Shown here in pieces: positions 23,921 through 34,875 of a stretch of DNA of 64,000 nucleotides. Positions within the stretch are counted from its first letter, which is position 1, and every line of letters begins with the position of its first letter. The stretch comes from Otatea glauca (taxonomy: Eukaryota; Streptophyta; Magnoliopsida; Poales; Poaceae): contig CM070730.1 of NCBI GenBank assembly GCA_036346275.1, forward strand, positions 46,112,918 through 46,176,917. The letters run 5' to 3'. Position numbers and translations under genes: made by a program. The notes under the pieces were generated by a model, which worked only from the letters and a program-made list of their open reading frames with translations, had not been told where the DNA came from and searched no databases.

Positions 23921-24581
23921 TGTCGATGTTCAAGACATAGGGTCCCTTAATCAAACTTACGAAAATACAATTGTAGGCGCCTAGTGAACAAAACGGAGAG
24001 AATGGGGATTGCCTCTTTATTAGCCAAGCAGCTATTAAAGAGTATACAAATTACAGAGTGGTCAAAATGATCATAGGTTGCTAATGCTAAATGCTTGATC
24101 GATTGGTTCCAGATTTTCGATTGTAGATCAGATGCCTTCAACAACGTGGATTGGCCCCCTATTTATCCTGGTTAAAGAGGTGACAATTGTTCTCCAAAAG
24201 GGTTAGCAGAGAGGTGTCTTCTTGCCAAACGGTGTCTTCTCGCCAAACGATTTCTTCTCGCTAAAGGGTGCCTTTTCTAGAGATAACTTTCTAGTGGTTA
24301 TGTATACCTATCAGACAACTGTCCGCACAGAGATATGTGCGGGGATAACCGCTTGTCCTCGACCAGCTCACTGGTCGGGTGGCTATTTCACTGATCGGCG
24401 ATGACCAGTGTGAAGCAAAGTTTTGACCATCTTGACTGAACTGGTCGGAGACCTAACCGTTCGGATAAGGAAGAGCTTCATTCATTGTATTATGGGCTCT
24501 ATGTACTGCAGGCCCATTAATAGAGTATAGTCACAAAAAATTTGAGGGACCAAACAAATGACAGTCTTTTAATTCTCGTCA
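23921..24581 (-). repeat. 3' LTR of the 23.9-30.5 kb gypsy element
   Basis: Begins TGTCGATGTTCAAGACATAG and ends TTCTCGTCA on the plus strand (TG...CA in either orientation). Copies the 29840-30490 LTR with scattered substitutions and small indels. Internal sequence beyond it (24582-25050) is the gypsy 3' non-coding region, with two diverged copies of a TCATCAACTACGATGAAGGG-like word (about 24852 and 25029). Confidence 0.85.
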
Positions 24582-25050
24582 GCTAGCCCCCAAGTCTTGA
24601 GAAATAAGAGTTTATTACTCAAGGTTTTTCGTCTTCTGTGACTCTATAGGGTTATGCATCAATTATTTGATCGATTTAAGTGCTAATAAATAGAAAATCT
24701 TTGCACTTTTCTCGGTAACTGAACCGACGCTGATCGTATTTAATGTGTAAGGTATGTAAAGGGGACAAAGGCCTCCTTTTGTATTAAGAAAGGATTACAT
24801 CCAAACTCCTTTAGTTTTTTTAGCTTCTTATCATCTTCCCTTATTTCTTCTTCATCAACTACGATGAAGGGTATGATCAAGGAAAGATGGTGAAAAGCTG
24901 AAATATCTAAGGAAGTTTGAGGATAACATCTGATTCCTTCGTACTTTCAAACTTTTGAAAAAGAAATTACTTTTCAAACTTTTTCTTAGTTTTTTTAAGT
25001 TTTTCATCTCTTGTCCTTATTTCTTCTCTCATCAGTTGTGATGAGGAGCA

Positions 25051-28000
25051 TGTAAGATCGAGGATGCCGATTAGAAGGGGGTGAATAGGCGAGTATAAAA
25101 ATTTCTTCTATGATTAATTAAAATCTCGCCTAAGTACCCTTATGGAAAAACCTAAATGAAAATAGATGCGGAAGCGATAAACTAAGGTTTTAACAATTAA
25201 AGTCTAAGTCAACTAGGCTCACTAAGTGCACTAGCTAATTATGTCTCTAACAAGAATATGCAATCCTAAAGACAATCAAGCAATTTAATTCTAGGAATGT
25301 AAATTGCAACAATATAAACAAGAATTGCAAGCAAACACAAAGAGAGACACCGATGTTTTACCGTGGTGTTCGGAGACTTGCCGGTCTCCCCTAATCCACG
25401 TTGAGGCAAGCCCAAAACACTTTAGACCGGCTCCACAAATTGAACACCCGCCTCGAATCCACTAGTGGTAGCTCTTTCCCCCTCCGGGTAGGTGAGCTCC
25501 GACCTTCACAACTTTGCCGAGCCTTCTCACAATCTCCTTGAGAAGGTCACCGCGCACGATGCCTCCACACGCTGTCTAGGTGTGCAACACATGCACAAGG
25601 CTCTCCTCAAGTACAACACATGCACAAGAGGCTCTCAATCCTCTCCTAATTGCAACACATGCAATTAGAGCTTACTCTTAGCCCAAAAACCAAATGAAAG
25701 AGAGCAACACATGCAACAGCTCCCACAAGACTCAATAAGTCCAACTCCTAGCAAATGGCCCCCCAAGGCTTCCTTTTATAACCTAACAAAGAAAACTAGC
25801 CGTTGGGGGTAAAATAGACATTGAATGCACTGAAACTAGCCGTTGCTACAGTACCCCCGGCACTACCGCCCATCTTGGACCGGCACTACTAGCCTTTAGA
25901 CTCAAAAACACATTCTATGGCAAATAACTACCACAAGTAGGGCCGGTAGTGCCGCTTGGCCGGTCCAGGGGCGGCACTACCATATTTTGCTGTAGAAAAA
26001 GTGTCATAACTTTTTACTCCGAACTCCTATTTAGGTGATCTTTGATTCTATGCGAAGCTTATCACGAGAGCTACAATCTCCACTAATTTTCAAGATTTAA
26101 GCAACCGTAGATATTTTTAAATATCACAAAAACAAAGACTCTAATGTAGTCATTTAAGTCTAAAATCTGATTTCTCGAAATCCCTCACATAGACTTGTTC
26201 AAGAGCGTGACTACAAGCTAGAGAGAGTCAATAAGATCAAATATTGAGCTATATGATGATCAACTCATGATCAAAACAATTTTGCAAAACACATTTGCAT
26301 GCTCCAATATCAAATGCATGAACACCAATATTTTGCAAACCACATTTGCAAATATAAATCTTGCAAACAAGAGCAATCAAGATCATATCTTTGAGCCATG
26401 TGATGATCAATACACGATCAAACCAATTTGCAAACCCTATTCACATGCTCCAAGATAAGATCCAATTAAACCATATTTTGCAAACACAAAGAATAAACCT
26501 ATGTTAGTCTTGTGATGATCAACACATGATCAAATCACAAGCTAAAACTCCGATGCATGAGCTCTCTATTTGCAACACATACAAATATCTAGCTCCATAC
26601 AAACAACCACTTAAAACAACTTGCATAAGATATCTCCCTTTTGCAACACATGCAAATCCATAGCTCTATGCAAACACCAAATCAAGATTAAATAAGAAGC
26701 AAGCATGAGCTCTCTTATTTGCAACACATGCCAATACTTAGCTCATGCAAGAACCCACCAAGAGAGTGGGCTAGAGTGAACTGGATTGAGTTCACAAACG
26801 CATGATGAAGCTCAAGCTATAAGACTCAACCCCTCTTAATAGTACGGCACCTAACTAGTAATCCGGTCTCCTTTCCAAGGATCGAGATCGGTAAAAGACT
26901 AGGAACACATCCTTAGCCCTAGCTAGTTATACCTTTGCCTCTAGCACATCTACTTGGAGCTTTTATGATTTCCATCATCTTCTCTCCAAGCCGGGTCCTT
27001 TCTTCTTGTTCATTAACACATGATGAACCTTCTCTAGCTTCACTTTACTTCGGGATTCATCCTTGAAGCTTATCAACACATGACGACTTCTTCCCGATTC
27101 TTCATTTTTCCTGGATTCAACCTATTTCACAACTCATGGAAGATTGTTAGTCCAACAAACACGATTGCATCAATCATCAATTGCACTCCATTAACACATA
27201 ATTGATGCCCCCATGATCGATTGAGCACAATCCTAATCAATTTGAATGATTTAAAGATGTCTTAAGTACTTTGATGCAACTAATGCTTCATTATACTCAA
27301 GAACTTTCCGCTTGTCCTTAACCAATGAAGAAACACTATCAACACATGATGAAGCGTTCTTTGATTGATTGAAAGACAACCGAACTCAATTTAAATTTCA
27401 TTTAAATTGATATGAGTATATATTAACTACACAAGTTTCATATACTCAATTTGATAGTTACTAAGTAATGATCCAAATTATGTTGGAGTGGTGTAAAGGG
27501 ATCAATACTCTTAATACCGTCAACTATAGAATAAACTCCATTAAATGTGTGCATACAAATAATTGGACTTGAATCAATATGCACATATTCAAGTTTTGAG
27601 ATTGCTTTGGAGTTTGTCCTATATTAATATGAGTATACTACAACTACACAAGTTTTATATATATACTCAAGTGTTTGTTTCAAAGTAATGATCCTTGATA
27701 TAGAAAGATGAATTAGATCAATACTATTAAAATATCAAGGTGAAGTATGAACTCCCCATAAATGTGTGCATTCATGTATATATGGAGTTGAAAACATTAT
27801 GCACATCTTAAGATTGAGACTACGGTAAAGTTCATCCTTTATCTTGAACCCAAAGAATGCATCTAGAAATAATAGAGTTGTATTGGATGCATACCTTTAC
27901 GATTTCTATTTTTCAATTAGATGAGACTAATCAAAGATATACTCAATAAAAGAGTTAGTCTCATATTTAGATTTATCAATATGATCATGAATATTATATC

Positions 28001-28237
28001 CAAGGAATACAACAAGATATGATAATATGAACTCGAATGCATACTTTTGATATTTCCATCTTTTTCTTCTAAAAGAAACTAATAAGAGTTAAGCTCAACA
28101 AAAGAGTTAGTCTCATAAAAGGATTTGTCATTAATTAACAATTGAGACTAATCAATATTATGATTATCAAAAGAGTTAGTTTCAATATTAGATTTGTCAT
28201 TAACACCAAAACCAAACTAATGGAGCTTGAACTTTCA
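25051..28237 (-). repeat. Long (3.2 kb) SIRE-like LTR
   Basis: AT-rich LTR, unusually long for copia. Its U5-side part (25340-25700) holds the CCGTGGTGTTCGGAGACTTG and GCCGGTCTCCC words common in SIRE/Maximus LTRs. Between 25580 and 27400 the word AACACATG recurs more than a dozen times, often as GATGATCAACACATGATCAAA or GCAACACATGCAAAT, a dispersed internal repeat. The 27420-28200 part repeats GAGTTAGTCTCA and TATATACTCAA words. Confidence 0.55.
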
Positions 28238-28590
28238 ATCTCCCCTTTTTGGTGATTGATGACAAATCAAAGCTTAATAACCACATTTGGATGAAAATCA
28301 TCATATTGAGATAATTTAATCTATTTGAACATATAAGCATACCTTTGAGCAATTTATACATTAACAAATGAGAATGCATATGAGAGATTTTATACAAATA
28401 ATTCTCCCCCTTAACCAAATTATGCTCCCACAAACTCCCCCTTAACGAAATTAGGTATTAAGCTCTCACAAATTCTCCCCCTTTTGGCATTAAGCTTGGG
28501 TTAATTTGGAAAAAATGTAAATGGTTAATTTTCAAATTTAAACATTCCAAAACTCGATTTTTGGGATGTTACATTTTCCCAAATAAAGAT
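25051..28590 (-). mobile_element. 3' end of a SIRE/Maximus-like copia element inside the gypsy element
   Basis: On the minus strand, 28590-28238 is 3' non-coding sequence with several GGGGGAG purine tracts (plus-strand CTCCCCC at about 28402, 28431 and 28472), and 28237-25051 is a long LTR. The LTR ends are TGTAAGATCGAGG (25051, plus strand) and CTTTCA (28237) next to the purine tract. The end TGTAAGATCG plus a following GGGGGTGAATAGGCG closely matches the LTR end of copia C. No integrase, reverse transcriptase or 5' LTR is present, so the 5' part was lost, probably together with the gypsy pol. Confidence 0.6.
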
Positions 28591-28599
28591 GGAAACTTT

Positions 28600-29485
28600 T
28601 AGCTGATTGAATAGCTGAGTTCGTGTTGATCCTTTTAAGACAGTAGGGAGGTAGTTGGCTATTACCTTTTCATCACCTCCAACAGCCTGGATGGTGCTGG
28701 TGTAGACTTGTAAGAATTCTAACGGATTTTTGCATTCTATGAAAACTCTACAAAGACCCTGGCTTGAACTTTTTAGGCTTGGTTATATTTCTAAGTCCAA
28801 GGGAGAAAGCTTTACATTCTATATAAAGACCATAGCATGATCGTATGTTAGGAGTATGGTCCATATTTTTAGGAGAACGGGGTCCTCCCCGACCTCGATT
28901 AGGAACATTACCTGGGGTAAAGCATTCAAAAACGCTTCTCTGTCGTGGATCTCCTCTTCGTTGGTGGCTAATACCTTGCTGGCGCCGACCAGACGAAGAC
29001 CCCTCCACGCGGGAATTGGTCTGAGACCTTGAGGATGTAAACCTAACTTGTACTTCGTTGGCAGCTTCTTGCAAGTCAGCAGCAAGGGATTTTATGATTG
29101 TTGCAATAAGCATGTTTTCTCCTTCCGTTGGATGATTAAGAATTGCATTTGATAAAATGTGAATCCTCTCAACAGGAGTTGCCTCCTGCGAGCCACTTTG
29201 AGCGAAGCTTAAGTATCTTACCGTCGCCTAGGGAGGTGGTGGTGTAATTGGGATGTCATGATGAGGCTATCCTCTGGAGACTTAAAATCTCCGTGAGGTG
29301 CTTGATTGACCCTTGTAATACAAGTGTTTGGCCTCATCAACGAACTTTTGTTTTTTCTTCATACGTCGCTCATATTCACTTTGAGATGTTTTTGCAACCT
29401 CTTCCCGAGCTTCACGTTCCACCCGTTGCTCCTCTGTCTCACTGGTAACCGCACAGATGGGGTATAATCCATACTTTGAAGACAA
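28600..29485 (-). pseudogene. Gypsy gag remnant
   Basis: Minus-strand pieces in several frames. A charged, coiled-coil-like N-terminal block holds EREAREEVAKTSQSEYERRM (29282-29485), and an Arg/Ser-rich linker ends NITKPKKFKPGSL (28748-29113). Near 28620-28740 comes EFLQVYTSTIQAVGGDEKVI, the capsid block of grass gypsy gag. Frameshifts separate the pieces. The reading stops near 28600, where the SIRE-like insertion begins, so the zinc knuckle and the whole of pol are absent. Confidence 0.65.
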
Positions 29486-29839
29486 TCTTCTCAGGCTGAA
29501 CTTTTCAGTAGTTTATTACTACCTTTTGACATATTTTCATTATCAATTTCCATGGAACATACCTCATGGGTATCTTCCTCTGAATTTACTAGAGGAGTAA
29601 CAAGAGTTTTACCTTTTGACGCTTTAGAAATTATTCCTCTGCTTCAACCCCTGCCTCAATTTTTGCTAATTCCGCCTTAGAAGCATATTCAAAGTAAAAA
29701 ATCGCACTTACATTCTTCTTCTGTTGGTTCATCATCTGTGGTGAGATGAGCGTAATCGGCTAGGTCAAACTAGTTTTCTTCATCCACTGTAGAGAATTTC
29801 TTTATTTTGATCTCCGGAGGCCCTCCTTCTAGCACCAGC

Positions 29840-30490
29840 TGTCAATGTTCAAGACCTGGGGTCCCTTAATCGAACTTCCATCTAATACAATTGTAGGCTC
29901 CTAGTGAACAAAACAGAGAGAATGGGAATTGCTTCTTTATTAGCCAGCAGCTCTTACGGAGTATACAAATTACAGAATGATCAAAATGATCGTAGGTTGC
30001 TAATGCTAATTGCTTGATCGATTGGTTTTAGATTTTCGATCATAGATTAGATGCCTTCAACATCGTGGATTAGCCCCCCTATTTATCCTGGTTGAAGAGA
30101 TGATAGTTGTTCTTCAAAAGAACGTCGTGTAGCAGAGAGGTGTCTTCCCGCCAAACAGTGTCTTCTCGCCAAAGGGTGCCTTTTCCAGAGATAACTTCTG
30201 GGTGGTTATGTATACCTGTCAGACAACTGTCTGCATGAAGACATGTGCGAGGATAACCGCTTGTCCCCGGCCAGCTCACTGGTCGGGGTGGCTATTTAAC
30301 TGATCGGCGACGATCAGTGTGAAGCAAAGTTTTGACCATCTTGATTGAACTGGTCGGAGACCTAACCGTTCGGATAAGGAAAGTTTTCGTTCATTGAATT
30401 ATGGGCTCTATGTACCGCAAGCCTATTAGCAGAGTATAGTCACGAATAATTTGAGGGCCCAAACAAATGATAGGCTTTTAATCCTCATCA
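29840..30490 (-). repeat. 5' LTR of the 23.9-30.5 kb gypsy element
   Basis: Begins TGTCAATGTTCAAGACCTGG and ends TCCTCATCA on the plus strand. The primer-binding region lies immediately left of it (29821-29839), so in the element's minus-strand orientation this is the 5' LTR. Confidence 0.85.
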
Positions 30491-30952
30491 ATAAGGTGGT
30501 GCTAGTGTGCAGTAGTGTAAAGGCCTTGCCATGATCTCTTAGTCGCACGCCAATGGAAGTGTGTAGTGGCCAACATTAAGAGACAAACATGTCTTGTGGG
30601 TAAAGCAATACAATCTCTACATAGTGTAAAACTATTCGAATAGCCGTGTCCGTGGTCATGGACATGCCTAAGATTTTACATGTGATATAGAGTTTTCATT
30701 AAAATATTGGAAGGTGGAATTGTTAGAAAGTGAACGGGGAGTTACTGGTGATATTGAATTCTTAAGCTAGCACTGATGAGTTCAGTGGTTTGATGATGGT
30801 TTTAGATTGTGATGAGTGAAGGCTCGCCAATCTATTTGTGTTATCTACGATTGGTTTGACTATTATTTATTATCTTTTCTCAAATACGCTTTGAATCTAT
30901 TTATTGTATTTAAATTCAAACTATTGCTTTCTGCAAATGAACCATATGGCCA
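30491..30952 (+). mobile_element. Tekay/Del-like gypsy LTR, right part
   Basis: Continues the LTR interrupted at 23920: GGTGGTGCTAGTGTGCAGTA, then AAGAGACAAACATGTCTTGT and GTAAAACTATTCGAATAGCC. These follow the 23710-23915 block in related grass LTRs. It stops at the CACTA terminus (30953). Confidence 0.55.
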
Positions 30953-31345
30953 CACTAGTGCAGAACCACTTATCACAGACGGTTCGGAACAGTCATCACA
31001 GACGATTTTTCGAACCGTTTATATCAAAGTGTTAGTGATGACAATACGTCATCACAGACGGTTTTGCAACCGTTAGTGAATAAATACATCCCAGACGGTT
31101 TCAAACTAGAACTATCTGCGATGATCACACATCACACACGGTTCCATTTTAGAACCGTCTGTGATGAGCTCTACATCCCAGACGATTCTAGTTTGGAACC
31201 GTCTCGGATGATCTCAACATCACAGATGGTTCCAAACTAGAATCGTCTGTGATGTAGAGCTCATCACAGACGGTTCCAAATTGGAACCGTCTGGGATGTA
31301 GAGCTTATTACAGATGGTTTCAGTTTGGAACCGTCTGTGATGTTG
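30953..31345. repeat. CACTA subterminal palindromic repeat array
   Basis: About ten copies of CATCACAGACGGTT occur in both orientations, mostly arranged as hairpin units (CACAGACGGTTCC - spacer - GGAACCGTCTGTG). Loops are AAACTAGAAT-, AAATT- or TTTTAGA-like. In CACTA elements such subterminal repeats bind the transposition protein (TNPA in En/Spm). Confidence 0.8.
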
Positions 31346-31676
31346 ATTTTTTATTTTTTTTCTTTAATTTTGTTTTATTGGATAGCCTCAGGAAATGCTA
31401 GCCATGCCCTCTAAAAGAAAAGACAAAATTCAAAATACAGAGCATCAGCAGCATTATTGTGACATACATCTCATAAATGAGCTCTGATCACATATGAACA
31501 TACAGCGCATCCATTTTAGAAATCAACTCTGATCGTACATTACAATGTACATCGCATCCATTTAAGAAATCAACTCACATATATAAAAAATAATTAAATT
31601 GAGAACTACAACTCACAAATGCACAACACAAGGTTTGCAAATTAATAGAAATGAAATCTAACAAATTCACAACTCA

Positions 31677-33640
31677 TCAGTTGAGCCCTGAGTGGCATCT
31701 GCCCTTTGGATTTAAGACCTCACGCATCAAGAAGGCACAAAGATATCCTCGAATACCTAACAGGTCAGCCTGTTCCAACGCAGATTCAGCATATTGCCAA
31801 GCCTGTCGATGAGAAGAGTAAAGTTTTGCGTGTATATAAATTGATAAGTGGAGACAATTGTTGCAAGATTGATAGACCTGTATGACATTGGTCTTCTGTG
31901 AACCAACGAGGAGTGCTATGTTGTGGCAAACGTAGAATCCACATAGGTTAGTGCCCTTTGGCTGCTGGTGGCACTGCCAAAACATAATAGGTTAATTAGT
32001 TCCGAAGGTATTATTATGAAGTGTGAAGAATTATTGCGTACTATCGGATACCGGAAACTTATAAGTATGCGTTAGAGTGGCTGGGCCCTTCTTGTGTGGC
32101 CCTTCCCTATATTTGTAGACACCGAACGACATGTCGAGTAAATCTTTGATAGGCTGCAAGTTGTGGGTGCCGCCCTTTTTGGAATTAAGGTAAATTACCC
32201 GGTCTGTCTCGGTATAATTACGAGTAGAACCCAGTGAAACCTATATAGGTATATCGTCATGGTCACTGAACCTAACTTCGAGGTGCGATATATAGTACAA
32301 ATCAACAAGTATAGCATCTGGACAAAGCACTTATCCCAGGTTGTGGGGTAAAAGTATGAATTTTTTGTCCGAATGAGCCAGCGTTACTTTTTCCACGTAC
32401 TCGTAGACGACTTGTTTATCTTCATCCATGGTTTGCTTGGACACCATGTGTGGGTCGATGAAACCCACCGGTTGTTTCCTTGCTATTGCTTCCAGGATCA
32501 TGTATCTACATATACAAAATCAAGGATCATATATATGACATTTATCTGTGCGGCAGAAATGTAGACGGTGATTACACACACTTACATCGTCCAGCATCTT
32601 ATGAGTGAGGCGTCGAGCGCTTTGAGGTTGTACAGATCGAACAAGTTGGAGAAGCCGACCACGAAGATGCCATCTAAAAATCGGTGTGAGAAATGCTCCT
32701 CCTTGAAGCTCACCGAGATACTCGATGTCCATTGTGCCACTGGCCTGTTGACTTTTCTATGTAGCAATCTTGCAATCTAATGCATGTTAATGTAAGCGTC
32801 TCCTTGCGCTCATCCGGTACGAACGGCTGCCCTAGATCGAATTGCCACACCAATGGGGCAAACGAAAAGTCACGGGCTGACGTAGTCCCTTTCGATTTGC
32901 CCTTGTCTCCGCCTCCCCTTCTACCAAATATCGTCTTCACAGAAGACGACTGAGCCCGAATTGCAGTAACGGTCTATGCCTGATAGGACATGGTAGCCGA
33001 TTTGGTGGGCTCCTTCGGTGCATCACATGGCTCCGGTAGTGCTGGTAGCTCCGACGCATCATGTGGCTCCGATAGTGCTTGTAGCTTCGATGCCCCTGGG
33101 CAGGCGTCGAAAGAGATGTCCTTCTTAGTCCACTAGATGAATGTGCTGATGGTATCCCCTAGTGTGACGATCTCATCGTTTGGGGGCATCTCCAGCGTGA
33201 CGGCCTTAAAAATTTTATGTACACCGTCGACATTGACCTTCGCGTAGCCCAGCTCTAAAGTACCACCGTGCACAAACGCCCCTACACTGGATCTATACGC
33301 TTGTCCCTAAGCAACCTACAGGGGAACAGAGCCGTTGACAAGCCTCACTTGCAGTTTGCACGGTGTGGCCACCTACATAAGGGTACACAAGTAATTAGCT
33401 AACACGTCCAACATATCTATCTAAGGAGCATTGCAGACATGTTACCCGGATGTCGTCAGGAGGAAATCTGGCTTCATCCACATCCATCTCAGGTGCAGAC
33501 GCCCAGCTGCTCCGACGGTTGGTTGGGCTGAACTGCGCTTGTGCTTCTTGGGCTTGCACGTTCCGTGCCTGCCTCTCCGCAGCTACCCTTTACTCCATCC
33601 TTTCCTCAAGGCTTCGTAGCTGACTATTGAACTGCACTCT
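31677..33640 (-). pseudogene. CACTA ORF2-type protein with Ulp1-like C-terminus, degraded
   Basis: Read from right to left. About 33660-33580: a charged helix with EERVEKRLRVQFNSQLRSLE. About 33280-33130: VTLEMPPNDEIVTLGDTIST then a TAG, a block conserved in these CACTA proteins. About 32940-32520: FSFAPLVWQFDLGQPFVPDE and further fragments. About 32160-32040: LQPIKDLLDMSFGVYKY. At 31985-31677: CHQQPKGTNLCGFYVCHN and FLMREVLNPKG. The Q...CGFYVC motif holds the catalytic Gln and Cys of Ulp1-like (C48) peptidases. Exon-intron structure remains (GT after ATACAG near 31880, CAG near 31803), but several stops interrupt the frames. Confidence 0.65.
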
Positions 33641-33670
33641 GAGCCTTTTCTCAACCCTTTCCTCAATCAA

Positions 33671-33790
33671 GGCTACTAGAAATTGATCATCACAGACATT
33701 TTATGGATAAAACTGTCTGTGTTGTTGCCCTCTACATGGACGATTTTGTCCACAAACCGTCTGTGATGTTGCTTTCTACCCAAAGCCTTT
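33671..33790. repeat. Second CACTA-like subterminal repeat block
   Basis: Starts CTACTAGAAATTGATCATCA, close to CACTACTAGAAA-type termini, then two palindromic units of the form CAGAC-ATTTTATGGATAAAACTGTCTG and GACGATTTTGTCCACAAACC. The core differs from the 30953 array (TTTTATCCACAAA instead of TTCCAAA), suggesting a different element. Confidence 0.55.
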
Positions 33791-33909
33791 CGTCTTCCAA
33801 GACAGGCACGCAGTGTTTCGAGTATATCATTTCGTGTTCTGGGAGAATTAAATCATCTGTTCAAATTCCACTGTGAAGGCCATGTTCCAGGCGTTTTGTT
33901 TCCCCAACG

Positions 33910-34489
33910 CAGGTGGTTAATTGCACTTTCACGATGATATATACTCGATCAATCCACAACGATCGCGTGCTTGCCTCCGACTCCATGAGCAACTCAAACT
34001 CCATCCCCTCCTATGTAGACTCAGCCACTCAGCCATGTGGGACTCCATCACTACCGTCGCCTCCGACGTCGGCTTTGCCACTGCCACCGCCTTTGCCTCC
34101 ACCACTAACTAACCCTTCCCATCGCCACCATCTTCGCCTACTTGGCCTCTGAAGTCCCTGCACCAATGGCTGCGGCGCCATGCCGACGCCATATCAATGA
34201 ATCCGCCAGCCACAGCTTATGCGCTACACCGACGGTCTCCTCCGCTGACCAGTTCGTCACCCGCCTCGAGTAGTACCGCTCCCTCCGCCTCAAGCGTCGT
34301 CGGAAAGAAGCGTCCGCCAACAGCAATCTCCGACGACGACGACGATAACTTTGACTCGTCGGCGGGTATCGTGATGGTTGGGAGCTGGAGGATGACCCAG
34401 ACAGAGCCAGTTCGAGCGAGGACCCTGACGGCCGCAGCGATGACTCCGACGACGATGACTCCTGTGACGACGAGGACCAGATCGACTAG
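33910..34489 (+). pseudogene. Broken host-like gene fragment with acidic C-terminus, probably captured
   Basis: A GC-rich island between two CACTA-like repeat blocks. The frame changes within it: MWDSITTVASDVGFATATAF (near 34030-34100); then SSADQFVTRLE, a TAG at 34271-34273, and YRSLRLKRRRKEASANSN; then DDDDDNFDSSAG (34330-34365); and, after another shift, GWELEDDPDRASSSEDPDG, a run of Asp/Ser and a TAG at 34487-34489. Basic helix followed by a long acidic tail resembles a real protein end, and codon use is GC rich unlike the flanks. I do not recognise the family. Confidence 0.45.
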
Positions 34490-34626
34490 GTAGTCTTTCC
34501 CATCAAGAACATTTGTTGGGAAATTTTTGTATATTGTGATGCATGCAAGAAGCTAGTTCTTATATGTAATGCATGTTTCGTTTTACTGTTCCGAATGATT
34601 CACTGACAGCTGGGGCTCACCATTCA

Positions 34627-34875
34627 TTTATCAGAATTGATCATCACAAACGGTTTTTGAATAAAACCGTGTGTGATATTTCCCTCATCATAGACAGTTT
34701 TATCCACAATCTGTTTGTGAAGTTCTCTCTACCATCACAGACGGTTTGTGGATAAAACCGTCTGTATTGAGTCGACATCACAGACAGTTTTAGCCACAAA
34801 CCGTCTACGATGTGCCCGACCCTCTTCCCAGACAGTTTTCGTAAAAAAAACAGTCTGTGATGTCGACTCATTATG
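34627..34875. repeat. Third CACTA-like subterminal repeat block
   Basis: Begins GAATTGATCATCACAAACGG, nearly the same as the start of the 33671 block, and holds five CACAGACGGTTTTATCCACAAACCGTCTGTG-type palindromes of the same subfamily (quoted as halves: CAGACGGTTTGTGGATAAAA and CCACAAACCGTC). Both blocks enter in the same orientation, so this is not a simple inverted pair. No CACTA terminus was found at its right. Confidence 0.55.

Larger units (their letters stand above)
23921..30490 (-). mobile_element. Ty3/gypsy retrotransposon with both LTRs, inserted in a Tekay-like LTR
   Basis: LTRs at 23921-24581 and 29840-30490 are clearly the same sequence. Orientation is minus: the primer-binding region (GCTGGTGCTAGAAGGAGGG on the minus strand) adjoins the right LTR, and a purine tract (CTTGGGGGCTAGC) adjoins the left LTR. 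Flanks ATAGG (23916-23920) and ATAAG (30491-30495) are a 5-bp duplication with one change. A gag remnant is present; protease, reverse transcriptase, RNase H and integrase are all missing, replaced by part of a SIRE-like element (25051 to about 28590). The whole is 6570 bp. Confidence 0.85.
30953..33668 (-). mobile_element. CACTA (En/Spm) transposon remnant, minus strand
   Basis: The left end is CACTAGTGCAGAACC at 30953, a standard CACTA terminus, followed by nearly 400 bp of subterminal repeats. Inside, the minus strand encodes pieces of the second CACTA protein including a Ulp1-like domain. No matching CACTAGTG terminus was found on the right, and no transposase (TNP2-like) is present, so the element is truncated or its right end was replaced by the structures at 33671-34875. 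Confidence 0.7.

Noticed and set aside
28200..28433. Minus-strand 77-residue frame
   Set aside because: Lies in the AT-rich 3' non-coding region of the SIRE-like element across its polypurine tract, with no conserved motif.
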